Below, piece by piece: positions 1 to 5,571 of a DNA stretch of 6,043 nucleotides; the stretch's first letter is position 1, and every line of letters begins with the position of its first letter. This DNA comes from Bryobacteraceae bacterium. GTDB taxonomy: Bacteria > Acidobacteriota > Terriglobia > Bryobacterales > Bryobacteraceae. The position numbers and the translations under genes are program-made. The notes under the pieces are model-generated. The model searched no databases, was not told the origin of the DNA, and saw nothing but the letters and a program-made list of their open reading frames with translations. The stretch spans positions 1 to 6,043 of the forward strand of contig JASHSD010000945.1 in the NCBI GenBank assembly GCA_030036985.1, in the 5' to 3' direction.

Positions 1-1
1 T

Positions 2-97
2 TTTGGGTAAGGTCCCGAAAACCAACATTCGGTCCCAACAGCCCAACACTCCGGCAATCTCCGCCGCGTGCCGGTCCGTCAGTAGCTCGATGCCCAC
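2..97 (-). CDS. N-terminal fragment of a conserved hypothetical protein, cut by the window edge
   Basis: An open frame starts at GTG (95-97) and reads through to the window edge. It gives about 32 residues, including ELLTDRHAAEIAGVLG and then CWDRMLVFGTLPK. An in-frame TAG near 131-133 limits any upstream extension, and GTG is the only usual start codon before the ELLTDRH block. The two ATG codons just upstream are in another frame. The wording resembles, from memory, the first residues of a widespread environmental protein family of unknown function often present in many copies per genome (start ...LLTDRHAAEIAGVLGCYDR..., then FGTLP). I cannot verify that or assign a role. No strong Shine-Dalgarno sequence precedes the GTG. 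The gene lies downstream of the tannase gene on the same strand, separated by a GC-rich hairpin. It could also be a 5' remnant of a decayed copy, since only about 100 bases are visible. Confidence 0.42.
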   Translation of the reverse strand, partial: MGIELLTDRHAAEIAGVLGCWDRMLVFGTLPK

Positions 98-126
98 TCC
101 GGCATCATAACCAGACCTGTTTGGTT

Positions 127-165
127 CCGGCTACGCCGGGTTAGGGTACGTCAACCCGGCTCCGG
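127..165 (-). terminator. GC-rich hairpin just after the tannase stop codon; possible terminator without a T tract
   Basis: An 8-bp perfect inverted repeat, GCCGGGTT (135-142) and AACCCGGC (153-160), encloses a 10-base loop. It can be extended by CCGG (127-130) pairing with CCGG (162-165) around a small asymmetric bulge. A competing hairpin, CCGGC-TAC-GCCGG (127-139), shares the left arm. The structure begins six bases after the TAG of the tannase gene, where a terminator would be expected. No run of T follows it on the minus strand, so it is not a canonical intrinsic terminator. It may only protect the mRNA 3' end or be incidental in GC-rich DNA. A second small inverted repeat (AACCA 109-113 with TGGTT 122-126) lies next to it. 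Confidence 0.3.
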
Positions 166-170
166 CTTCG

Positions 171-1883
171 CTATTTGCAGACGAAATTCGCCGCGTCCTC
201 GATGCTGCCCGTCCCTTTGTATTTCGCATACTGGGGATACGGGCACAGCGGACGCGTGCGGTTGGGCCACGGAGTCGCCGGACCCGCCGAAGCCACGATC
301 TTTTCCGGCGGCGTTTTATTCTCGACCCAATCGACCAAGGCGCTGAAGGCATCGAAACGATCGGTGGCCGGGCCTCCCGCACAGTGGTTCATGCCGGGAA
401 TGGCGAAGAGCCGGACGAAATCGGCAGCCTTGCCTTTGTTGACCTTGTTCACCGCGGTGAGCCAGGCGATATCGTCGTCGATCGAAAAAACCGGATCGCT
501 CACCCCGTGGGTGATGATCATCTTGCCGCCATGTTTCCGAAACACGGAGAGGTCGGTCGAACTCGCCATCATAAAGTCCCATGCGGGCTTGGCAAATGTT
601 CCTGATTCGGCGTAGATTTTTGGGGCGTCGGTGTCGAAATTGAATCCAAGCAGGTACGCGACCGGCGCGGCTCCGCTCGATGCGACTGGCGTCGGCGGCG
701 TAGTGAAGATGGCCGAAAGCGCTCCGCTCCCGAGCGTCGCATCGATGCCGGAATCGGCCGGAGCATTGAACATTCCCAGCTTCCAGATGCGCCAGCCCTG
801 GTTGTATGCGGGACCCAGCTTTCCGCCAATGCCGACATCCCATGGTCGGTCGGCGTAGAGCGCCTCGCCCTTTGAGTTGACGGCCCCGGCATTCACCTTT
901 TCGATCGCCGCGATCTGCATGGCTGTCAGGCAGCTGGCGTCTTTGGCGCCTTTGCAGGTCAAGGCTTCGAGCTTCGGTTTCACCACCGCCGACGTGCAGG
1001 CGCGGAAGTTGGCGATCATGCCGTCTTCGAGTCCATCGAGCTTGTCGCAGGCGGCGAGCACCGCGCCGGCGATGAGAGCCAGATCTTCATCGGTATAGGT
1101 CTTGTTGATGAAAGGCTCGCCGTTACGATCCGTGAGGCCCTCGGCTTTGGCGACCTGAGCGAATGCCTGCGAATCCCAGGCTTCGGCGATGGCGGCCTTC
1201 GGGAGCTTGAAACCGGGCGAACAGGCGAGGATGCCGTCGTAATAATCGGGGAAACGCTGCGAGATCATCATGGCTTCGCGGCCGCCTTCGGAACAGCCCA
1301 CGTAATATGACCGCTCGGCACCCTTGCCGTAGTAGAGCCTGATCAGCGCCTTCGCCGCCTGCGTGACTTGATCGTAGGAGTTGTAGCCGAAATCGAGGCG
1401 CGCCTGCTCGTCGAACCCGAAGGTCTCGCTGCCATTCATTTTCGGATCATTGTTGACCGCGTTGTCGTGGCCGGAATCCTGCGATACGACCGCATAGCCG
1501 AGAACCAGCGCGTTGGTGGGCTGTTGGCCCTGCAGATTGCCCAAAGCCGCCCCGATATTGCCGTTCGATCCCCCGCCGCCTTCAAAGAAGAATTTGCCGT
1601 TCCACGCGGTCGGCAGCCGCATGTGGAAATTGATGGCGTAATGCTGACCGTTCGTGCCGGTGCGTTCGTTCATGCGTCCGAACACTTCGCAGTGCTCCGG
1701 CAGTGCGGGAACGGCGCCGCGACCGGTCGTTGCCTGGCTCGGCGGTTTCAGGACCGCGGATCGGATGACGGTCGTGGCATTCGGAAACTGGTTCGACGTC
1801 AGGCTCGACAGTGCGCCGCATTTGTTATCGGCAGCGTAAGCCGCGGCAGAGGCGGCGAGAAACAACAAAGTCAGGCGGAGCAT
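171..1883 (-). CDS. Secreted tannase/feruloyl esterase-family hydrolase
   Basis: This encodes a 570-residue alpha/beta hydrolase of the tannase/feruloyl esterase family (the group that includes fungal tannases, FaeB and MHETase), which cleaves ester bonds of aromatic acids. The N-terminus (MLRLTLLFLAASAAAYA, then AD) is a signal peptide with a likely cut after residue 17, so the enzyme should be periplasmic or secreted. The nucleophile motif GCSEGGRE places Cys197-Ser198. HGVSD gives acid Asp463 and MNHCAGG gives His500-Cys501. Together they form the family's CS-D-HC signature, in which the two cysteines form a disulfide beside the triad. ACDKLDGLEDGMI (about 278-290) matches the calcium-site motif of the lid insertion. 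Length is normal for the family. The start chosen is ATG at 1881-1883, because it begins directly with the signal peptide. A TTG nine bases upstream (1890-1892) is possible; neither has a clear Shine-Dalgarno. Nothing nearby fixes the substrate (gallate, ferulate or other aromatic esters). Confidence 0.93.
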   Translation of the reverse strand: MLRLTLLFLAASAAAYAADNKCGALSSLTSNQFPNATTVIRSAVLKPPSQATTGRGAVPALPEHCEVFGRMNERTGTNGQHYAINFHMRLPTAWNGKFFFEGGGGSNGNIGAALGNLQGQQPTNALVLGYAVVSQDSGHDNAVNNDPKMNGSETFGFDEQARLDFGYNSYDQVTQAAKALIRLYYGKGAERSYYVGCSEGGREAMMISQRFPDYYDGILACSPGFKLPKAAIAEAWDSQAFAQVAKAEGLTDRNGEPFINKTYTDEDLALIAGAVLAACDKLDGLEDGMIANFRACTSAVVKPKLEALTCKGAKDASCLTAMQIAAIEKVNAGAVNSKGEALYADRPWDVGIGGKLGPAYNQGWRIWKLGMFNAPADSGIDATLGSGALSAIFTTPPTPVASSGAAPVAYLLGFNFDTDAPKIYAESGTFAKPAWDFMMASSTDLSVFRKHGGKMIITHGVSDPVFSIDDDIAWLTAVNKVNKGKAADFVRLFAIPGMNHCAGGPATDRFDAFSALVDWVENKTPPEKIVASAGPATPWPNRTRPLCPYPQYAKYKGTGSIEDAANFVCK

Positions 1884-1940
1884 CGCTGGCAAGGAAGAGT
1901 ATCATGCCCACGCCCACGCCGATACCAGAAATCTGACCCT
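1884..1940. repeat. Intergenic spacer with short tandem and inverted repeats
   Basis: This short gap between the BON-domain gene and the tannase gene holds GTATC (1899-1903) and GATAC (1921-1925). They form a 5-bp inverted repeat around a loop containing the tandem CCCACG-CCCACG-CC (about 1907-1920). It is followed by CAGAAATCTG (1926-1935), whose outer four bases pair. The stem is too short, and there is no T tract, to call it a terminator. The block looks like a degenerate copy of a dispersed extragenic element, but one copy in one window cannot show that. No promoter for the tannase gene is evident here. Confidence 0.3.
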
Positions 1941-2339
1941 TTATTTCGGTTTCGCGGCAGGCAGCACCGTGGCCCGCGCCAATTGCGTACTGCCGCCGCG
2001 GCCTTTGGCCAGCCTCGCGGCCGCCTTGGCCCGCGCCTCCTCCGAGACCTGAATTCTGTTCTGCACCGCCAGCGCGCCGCCGGATTTCGCCAGACGCGTC
2101 GCTACGCCTTTATGCTGGATGACGTTCGTCTTGCCCTCGATCGTGGCCACGCCATTCTGCACCGAGACGGTGAAATGCTCGGAATTAATCTTCGATCTTG
2201 TGAATTTCGCCCGAATATTGCGCTCGATCTGCGCGTCGGGCAGCTTTGCAACGAAAGCATGCGGCTTGGTCACCGATGCGGCCTGGCTCATCCCCGCCAC
2301 GGCGACGGACAAAACCAGCACGGAAAACAGCTTGTGCAC
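1941..2339 (-). CDS. Exported BON-domain protein
   Basis: This is a 132-residue protein with an N-terminal signal peptide (residues 1-20, MHKLFSVLVLSVAVAGMSQA, likely cut before AS), so it should be periplasmic or envelope-associated. Residues about 35-99 form one BON domain: a helix (DAQIERNIRAKF), then strands with FTVSVQNGVATIEGKT, then a helix and the closing strand ALAVQNRIQV. The GVATIEGKT and VQNRIQV blocks are the domain's usual landmarks. BON domains (OsmY and relatives) are thought to bind phospholipid or envelope surfaces and often respond to osmotic stress. This protein has a single copy, followed by a basic, Ala/Arg/Lys-rich tail (about 100-132) of unknown role. The start is GTG (2337-2339); the only ribosome-binding candidate is a weak GGGG just upstream. 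It lies 77 bases after the ABC operon and may have its own promoter. Family assignment is secure, function is not. Confidence 0.87.
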   Translation of the reverse strand: MHKLFSVLVLSVAVAGMSQAASVTKPHAFVAKLPDAQIERNIRAKFTRSKINSEHFTVSVQNGVATIEGKTNVIQHKGVATRLAKSGGALAVQNRIQVSEEARAKAAARLAKGRGGSTQLARATVLPAAKPK

Positions 2340-2416
2340 TGCCCCAAGGCTAACGAAAAACCCGCCGCCGGCGCTATAGTTCCTTACCTTGCAGTGGTGA
2401 TACGCCCCTCGCCGCG
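2340..2416 (-). promoter_or_regulatory. Intergenic gap between the ABC operon and the BON gene; weak terminator-like element
   Basis: Read on the minus strand, this gap contains a short GC stem, CGCC-GGC-GGCG (about 2364-2374), followed by GG and five T (2356-2360). It resembles a weak intrinsic terminator for the operon that ends at 2417. The stem is only 4 bp, so termination is uncertain. A TATAGC just before the stem could be a -10 box, but no convincing -35 hexamer sits at the right distance. I see no other gene or regulatory motif here. Confidence 0.25.
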
Positions 2417-3325
2417 TCAGATCACATGGCCGGGAACGGCCGGGCCGGCGCTCAGCATCCGGAGCAGTTTATCGATCACATCCTGCGGAAAATCGGCATG
2501 AATCGCGATCGACCGGCCCTGCTGATCCACCGTTATTCCATCCCAGACGCGCAGCATTTCAGGCTGATTTTCCGGGACCTGTAGCCGACCCAGCCCCACC
2601 AGTCCGCGCACCGCGTCGCGCAGGCTCACGGCGTCTTTTTCCTCCGCGGTTGTGCCGTGGACCTCCGCTTTCAGACCCGCGCTCAGATCCACCTGAAACG
2701 AAGTGTTTTCGAGACCGCGGAAGATCTTCGAAAAATCGAGGCCCGAAGCGACCGTCGGTGGATGGTCGGCCAGAAATCCCGCAACGCCTGTCGAAATCCC
2801 CCAGAACTGGGCCTGCGGACTGACACTCGCGGCTCGCGCCAGAAGCGGTTGCGCCGCGGTATGGGAACCGGTTTTCCATTCGTCCAAAGCCGCTTCAACG
2901 GCCGGAATATCGCCCGCGGCGGCGAGCGTCGAATCGAGAATGCAGAATCCCGCGGCGCCTCGTCCCCGAATCTCGTATTCGCCGTGGCGGGTGATCTGAA
3001 CGCCTTTCAACGGGGCCGAGTTCAAGTGAAACGTCCCGCGCGCCAGCATCACGCTGCCCTTGGGCGAGTCGACGAAAAGCAGCTCGCGCACATCTCGGCG
3101 CGGATCGAACCCGGTTTGTTCGGCGAACGCGTCCACCTGGGGCAGCGGCTGCAGCGCAACCAGCTTGCGGTAAAACTCCGTCTGCTTGATGCGGTCCATA
3201 CGCGCGCCGACGAGGCTGGTCGCGCCCGGCGGCACCATTTTCTCCAGAACGTTATCGACCGGCGGCTGCGCCGGCGCGCTCGATGCACAGACAGCGCAGA
3301 CGAAAGCGATTGCGGCCGTCCGCAT
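2417..3325 (-). CDS. Exported protein of unknown function, third gene of the ABC operon
   Basis: This encodes 302 residues that I cannot assign to a characterised family. It starts with a signal peptide (MRTAAIAFVCAVCASSAPA, then QPPVD), so the mature part, about 280 residues, should lie in the periplasm or be secreted. No membrane segment follows. Recognisable blocks are GFDPRRDVRELLFVD (about 72-86), an ARGTF strand (95-99), GFCILDSTLAAAGDIPAVEAAL (126-147 region) and DAVRGLVGLGRL (237-248). The alternation of short strands and an AAGDIPAVEAAL helix resembles uncharacterised acidobacterial proteins seen beside ABC-2 exporters, but that is recollection. The start is fixed by context: ATG at 3323-3325 shares one base with the TGA of the permease gene (TGATG), with a strong GGAGGAG about six bases upstream. 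The in-frame extension to 3511 lies inside the permease gene and has no signal peptide. The tight coupling implies a role tied to the transporter, such as a substrate, a periplasmic adaptor or a sensor. Confidence 0.85.
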   Translation of the reverse strand: MRTAAIAFVCAVCASSAPAQPPVDNVLEKMVPPGATSLVGARMDRIKQTEFYRKLVALQPLPQVDAFAEQTGFDPRRDVRELLFVDSPKGSVMLARGTFHLNSAPLKGVQITRHGEYEIRGRGAAGFCILDSTLAAAGDIPAVEAALDEWKTGSHTAAQPLLARAASVSPQAQFWGISTGVAGFLADHPPTVASGLDFSKIFRGLENTSFQVDLSAGLKAEVHGTTAEEKDAVSLRDAVRGLVGLGRLQVPENQPEMLRVWDGITVDQQGRSIAIHADFPQDVIDKLLRMLSAGPAVPGHVI

Positions 3326-4146
3326 CAGAAGCTCCTCCGATCGAACCGCCAAAGCCCCAGCCCCAGCACGACAACGCCGAAGATCGCCGTGCTCCACACC
3401 GGCATCCAGCTCTCGACCGGCTGATGCAGAATCATATGCCGGACGATGATGCTCACGTCCGAGAACTTCGGCAAAGTGTAGTAGAGCACCCGCACCACAT
3501 CCCGCGACCATTCCGAGCTCAGCAGCCGTTCAAGCGACGACTTCTGCGCCAGAATCGGCGTAACGATCATGACGGCGAAGCTCGCCATGATGGCGATGGC
3601 GGCGCTGTCCCACAGAACGCCGATGAGGACGATGATGGCCAGGAACACGGAGAAAATGAAGATCGTACAGAGACTGGAGAGCGGGAATTGCGCGCCCCAC
3701 ACGCCGGTCTTGATGCCGAAGATAATCCACGAACCAAAAACCAGATAAACGATGTTCGCGGCCACCACCAGCACGTTGCCGGCGTAACGTCCGAGAAGCA
3801 GATGAATGCGCGACACCGGTTTCGAGAGCAGCAGCTCGATGCGGCCCTGCTCGAACACAGCCGATACCAGGCCCGCGGAGGCGAAACACGCGAGCGCCGT
3901 TCCCGCGAAGTAGAGGATCATGGCGATTACGCTCTGCGCCTGGGGCACCATCTGCTGCAGGTCCGTGCTTGGGCCGTTGCGGCCGAAGACAGTGACGGTC
4001 GCAACCGCGCCTTGCACCACATCGATGCGCATGATGAACATCAGGAAAAGCAGCAGCAGCGTGCAGCAGGCGAAAAAGCCCCAGAAAATGCGCCGCGCGA
4101 AGGCTTCGCGAAACGTGTCCCGGATGATGGCGATGGTGGTTTTCAT
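3325..4146 (-). CDS. ABC-2 type transporter permease
   Basis: This is a 273-residue integral membrane subunit of an ABC-2 exporter, of the NosY-like kind that pairs with a separate ATPase. Hydrophobic segments lie at about 20-38, 73-96, 122-146, 160-180, 183-200 and 250-266, giving the six helices usual for the family. Between helices 2 and 3 is FEQGRIELLLSKPVSRIHLL (98-117), the conserved cytoplasmic block expected to dock onto the ATPase. The N-terminal amphipathic stretch (TFREAFARR) is also typical. The start is ATG at 4144-4146, overlapping the ATPase stop by four bases (ATGA). It is preceded by AGGCGG, and the N-terminus matches the family there. The longer frame up to 4245 is buried in the ATPase gene. 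The last base of its TGA is the first base of the next ATG. The substrate cannot be read from the sequence. Confidence 0.92.
   Translation of the reverse strand: MKTTIAIIRDTFREAFARRIFWGFFACCTLLLLFLMFIMRIDVVQGAVATVTVFGRNGPSTDLQQMVPQAQSVIAMILYFAGTALACFASAGLVSAVFEQGRIELLLSKPVSRIHLLLGRYAGNVLVVAANIVYLVFGSWIIFGIKTGVWGAQFPLSSLCTIFIFSVFLAIIVLIGVLWDSAAIAIMASFAVMIVTPILAQKSSLERLLSSEWSRDVVRVLYYTLPKFSDVSIIVRHMILHQPVESWMPVWSTAIFGVVVLGLGLWRFDRRSF
3333..3339 (-). promoter_or_regulatory. Strong ribosome-binding site inside the 3' end of the permease gene
   Basis: On the minus strand CGGAGGAGC lies about seven bases before the TGATG junction, and GGAGGAG is close to the anti-Shine-Dalgarno complement. It sits within the last codons of the permease and fixes the ATG at 3323-3325 as the start of the exported protein. 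It is the best ribosome-binding site in the window, which suggests the third gene can be translated efficiently, not only by reinitiation. Confidence 0.7.
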
Positions 4147-5096
4147 TGTGCCGCCTGCGCCGCCGCCTGGGGCGCGCCTTCCACCGTTTTCATAAAAACC
4201 TCTTCGAGCGTGCTGCGCGAACGCGCCAGCGATTCGATCTCGCATCCGCCCGCCCGAAGAAGATCGACCGCCTGATTCGCTTCCTCGCGCGTGGCGAAGA
4301 GCAGCGCGAGCGACCCATTGTTCGCGGCGAAGGACCGGGCGCGGGCGCGCAGTTCCGTTTCGAGCCGCTCCGGCACATGCAGGCCTTCGATGCGATAGCC
4401 GCTTCCGCTGGTCAGTTCCTGAACGGTCCCGCTCAGCGCGAGCTTCCCTTTCTGGATAATCGCGACTTCGCGGCAGAACAACTCCACCTCGGCCAGCAGG
4501 TGGGAGTTGAGGAAAATCGTCACTCCCTGTTGTTCCAGCGAATGCAGGACATCGCGAATCTGTTTGCGGCCTACCGGATCGACGCCGTCGCTGGGTTCGT
4601 CGAGCACGAGCAGCTTGGGCGAATGGATCAGCGCCTGGGCCAGTCCCACGCGCTGCAGCATGCCTTTCGAATACTTGCCGAGCCGCAGATGATGCGCACG
4701 CTCATCCAGCCCGACCAGGTTGAGCATTTCGGGAATTTTTTTGCGGCGAACCGCGGTATCCATGCCGGAAAGCGCGCCGTAGAAATCGAGCATGTCCCAG
4801 CCGGTCATGTAAGTGGGGAAGCGATGGTTTTCGGGCAGGTAGCCGATGGGCCGCCGGGCTTCCGGATTGCGCGTGTCGCGGCCGAAGGCCATGGCGCGGC
4901 CAGCCGTCGCGTGGGTGCAGGAGAGCACGGTCTTGACGAACGTCGTCTTCCCCGCGCCGTTCGGCCCCAGCAGCCCGTAAGTGGAACCGACGGGCACCCG
5001 CAGCGAGATTTCGTCCACCGCGCGCAGTTCGCGCCCGGAGAATCGGCCGCGGAACACTTTGGTCAGGCCTTCGGTTTCAATCGCGTATTCAGGCAC
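4143..5096 (-). CDS. ABC transporter ATP-binding protein (NatA/CcmA-like, ABC-2 exporter class)
   Basis: This encodes a 317-residue cytoplasmic ATPase that powers the adjacent permease. All nucleotide-binding motifs are present: Walker A GPNGAGKT (44-51), a Q-loop region YLPEN (86-90) with Glu in place of Gln as is common in this subclass, the signature YSKGM followed by LQRV (142-150), Walker B LLVLDEP (162-168) with catalytic Glu167, D-loop SDGVDP (169-174) and H-loop His199 in NSHLL. After residue 220 comes the family's C-terminal extension, ending in LEEVFMKTVEG and an Ala/Gln-rich tail. The start is GTG (5094-5096): there is no upstream ATG, GTG or TTG in the open frame, and the N-terminus fits the family. 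No Shine-Dalgarno precedes it. A TATCCT seven bases upstream is a weak -10 candidate that would give a leaderless mRNA. The stop overlaps the permease start by four bases (ATGA). The first eight bases overlap the end of a kinase pseudogene. Confidence 0.95.
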   Translation of the reverse strand: MPEYAIETEGLTKVFRGRFSGRELRAVDEISLRVPVGSTYGLLGPNGAGKTTFVKTVLSCTHATAGRAMAFGRDTRNPEARRPIGYLPENHRFPTYMTGWDMLDFYGALSGMDTAVRRKKIPEMLNLVGLDERAHHLRLGKYSKGMLQRVGLAQALIHSPKLLVLDEPSDGVDPVGRKQIRDVLHSLEQQGVTIFLNSHLLAEVELFCREVAIIQKGKLALSGTVQELTSGSGYRIEGLHVPERLETELRARARSFAANNGSLALLFATREEANQAVDLLRAGGCEIESLARSRSTLEEVFMKTVEGAPQAAAQAAQ

Positions 5097-5448
5097 TATA
5101 AGCAGGATAACGAATACGGCCGGCCATTCGTTCCGTAACTGCCTTGCGCGCGGCGTCGATGGCTTTGCCGACCGGCAGCGGACCTTTCAGCTCAGCGCCT
5201 TCGACGTGTTCCATCACCAGATAATGCGGCCCGACGTCGTGGAGCGTGCGGTTATGAAAATGATTGAGCGCCGCGACCGCGCGGGCTTCATACTCGAATC
5301 GCAGGCTGAACTCGGTTTTGCAATTTTCAGAGCGATGGTGCGTCGAGCCGGGTGTCACGCGCGATAAACCTCGCCCATGCCGCCCGCCCGCGCCCACCGG
5401 CCCAAGGGTTTCTTAAGGCCCGAGAAGCGCGCCTGGAACGAAAGTCAT
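5089..5448 (-). pseudogene. Decayed eukaryotic-type Ser/Thr protein kinase (N-lobe only, multiple lesions)
   Basis: Reading across three frames recovers a bacterial Hanks-type kinase N-terminus. From ATG 5446-5448 comes MTFVPGALLGP, then TAA (5413-5415) where Tyr is expected, then E-T-LGPVGAGG. A 4-base insertion of GGGC type near 5379-5385 shifts into GGMGEVYRA (the glycine-rich loop). A TGA (5355-5357) follows, arising from a 2-base loss in what should read RDTRLD. A further 1-base loss precedes RTIALKIA, which holds the ATP-binding Lys. A missing A in the following A run (about 5314-5317) shifts into KTEFSLRFEYEARAVAALNH (helix C, with its Glu) and LHDVGPHYLVMEHVEGAELKGPLP (hinge). The frame then continues DAARKAVTERMAGRI, possibly a ruined remnant of the DAAHRKGVTHRDLKP catalytic loop, and stops at TGA 5089-5091. 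The HRD motif, DFG motif and whole C-lobe are absent, so no active kinase can be made. Family identity is clear from the motifs; the exact lesions are inferred against remembered relatives. Confidence 0.85.
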
Positions 5449-5459
5449 GCTGTTCGAGC

Positions 5460-5561
5460 TCAGGAACGTCTTCGCTGGCGCCGGACGAGGGCAGCGAGCG
5501 TGACGGCGAATGGGCCGGTTAGGTGCGCGGTTATAGCGATCAAGAGCCCCGCGGCAAGCAT
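5460..5561 (-). CDS. Possible 33-residue membrane peptide (doubtful small ORF)
   Basis: An ATG at 5559-5561, preceded by GAGGA at a spacing of about eight bases, opens a frame of 33 residues ending in TGA at 5460-5462. The product starts MLAAGLLIAITAHL, continues with a second hydrophobic stretch (GPFAVTLAALV) and ends in a basic tail RRQRRRS. This fits one short transmembrane helix with a cytoplasmic positive end. The ribosome-binding site overlaps the PIN gene's stop, so the arrangement would look like an operon. It lies between two pseudogenes in a decaying stretch, and hydrophobic Leu/Ala-rich frames arise easily by chance in GC-rich DNA. It could be spurious or the tail of a lost permease gene. 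I do not recognise it. Confidence 0.22.
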   Translation of the reverse strand: MLAAGLLIAITAHLTGPFAVTLAALVRRQRRRS

Positions 5562-5571
5562 TGGCAAGTCC

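Noticed and set aside
1368..2501. Long plus-strand open frame (377 codons) antisense to the tannase and BON genes
   Set aside because: It spans two well-supported minus-strand genes, is Arg/Gly/His-rich with no recognisable domain, and is what a GC-rich gene produces in its antisense frame.
3326..3511. Longer N-terminus for the exported protein gene
   Set aside because: The extension overlaps the permease coding region, has unrelated composition, and would hide the signal peptide and the strong ribosome-binding site before the ATG at 3323-3325.
4147..4245. Longer N-terminus for the permease
   Set aside because: The added residues lie inside the ATPase gene in another frame and are Gly/Arg-rich. 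The ATGA junction and the family's typical N-terminus support the start at 4146.
3283..4275. Plus-strand open frame of 330 codons opposite the permease gene
   Set aside because: Highly charged His/Arg/Asp/Glu composition typical of the complement of membrane-protein codons. No domain, and it covers a convincing permease.
4146..5138. Plus-strand open frame of 330 codons opposite the ABC ATPase
   Set aside because: It mirrors a gene with every ATPase motif intact, and its own sequence has no recognisable motif.
5089..5397. Reading the kinase remnant as an intact 102-residue gene
   Set aside because: Its first 30 or so residues (GRHGRGLSRV...) are out-of-frame translation of GGMGEVYRA and the following kinase residues, so the frame is a product of indels, not a real start.
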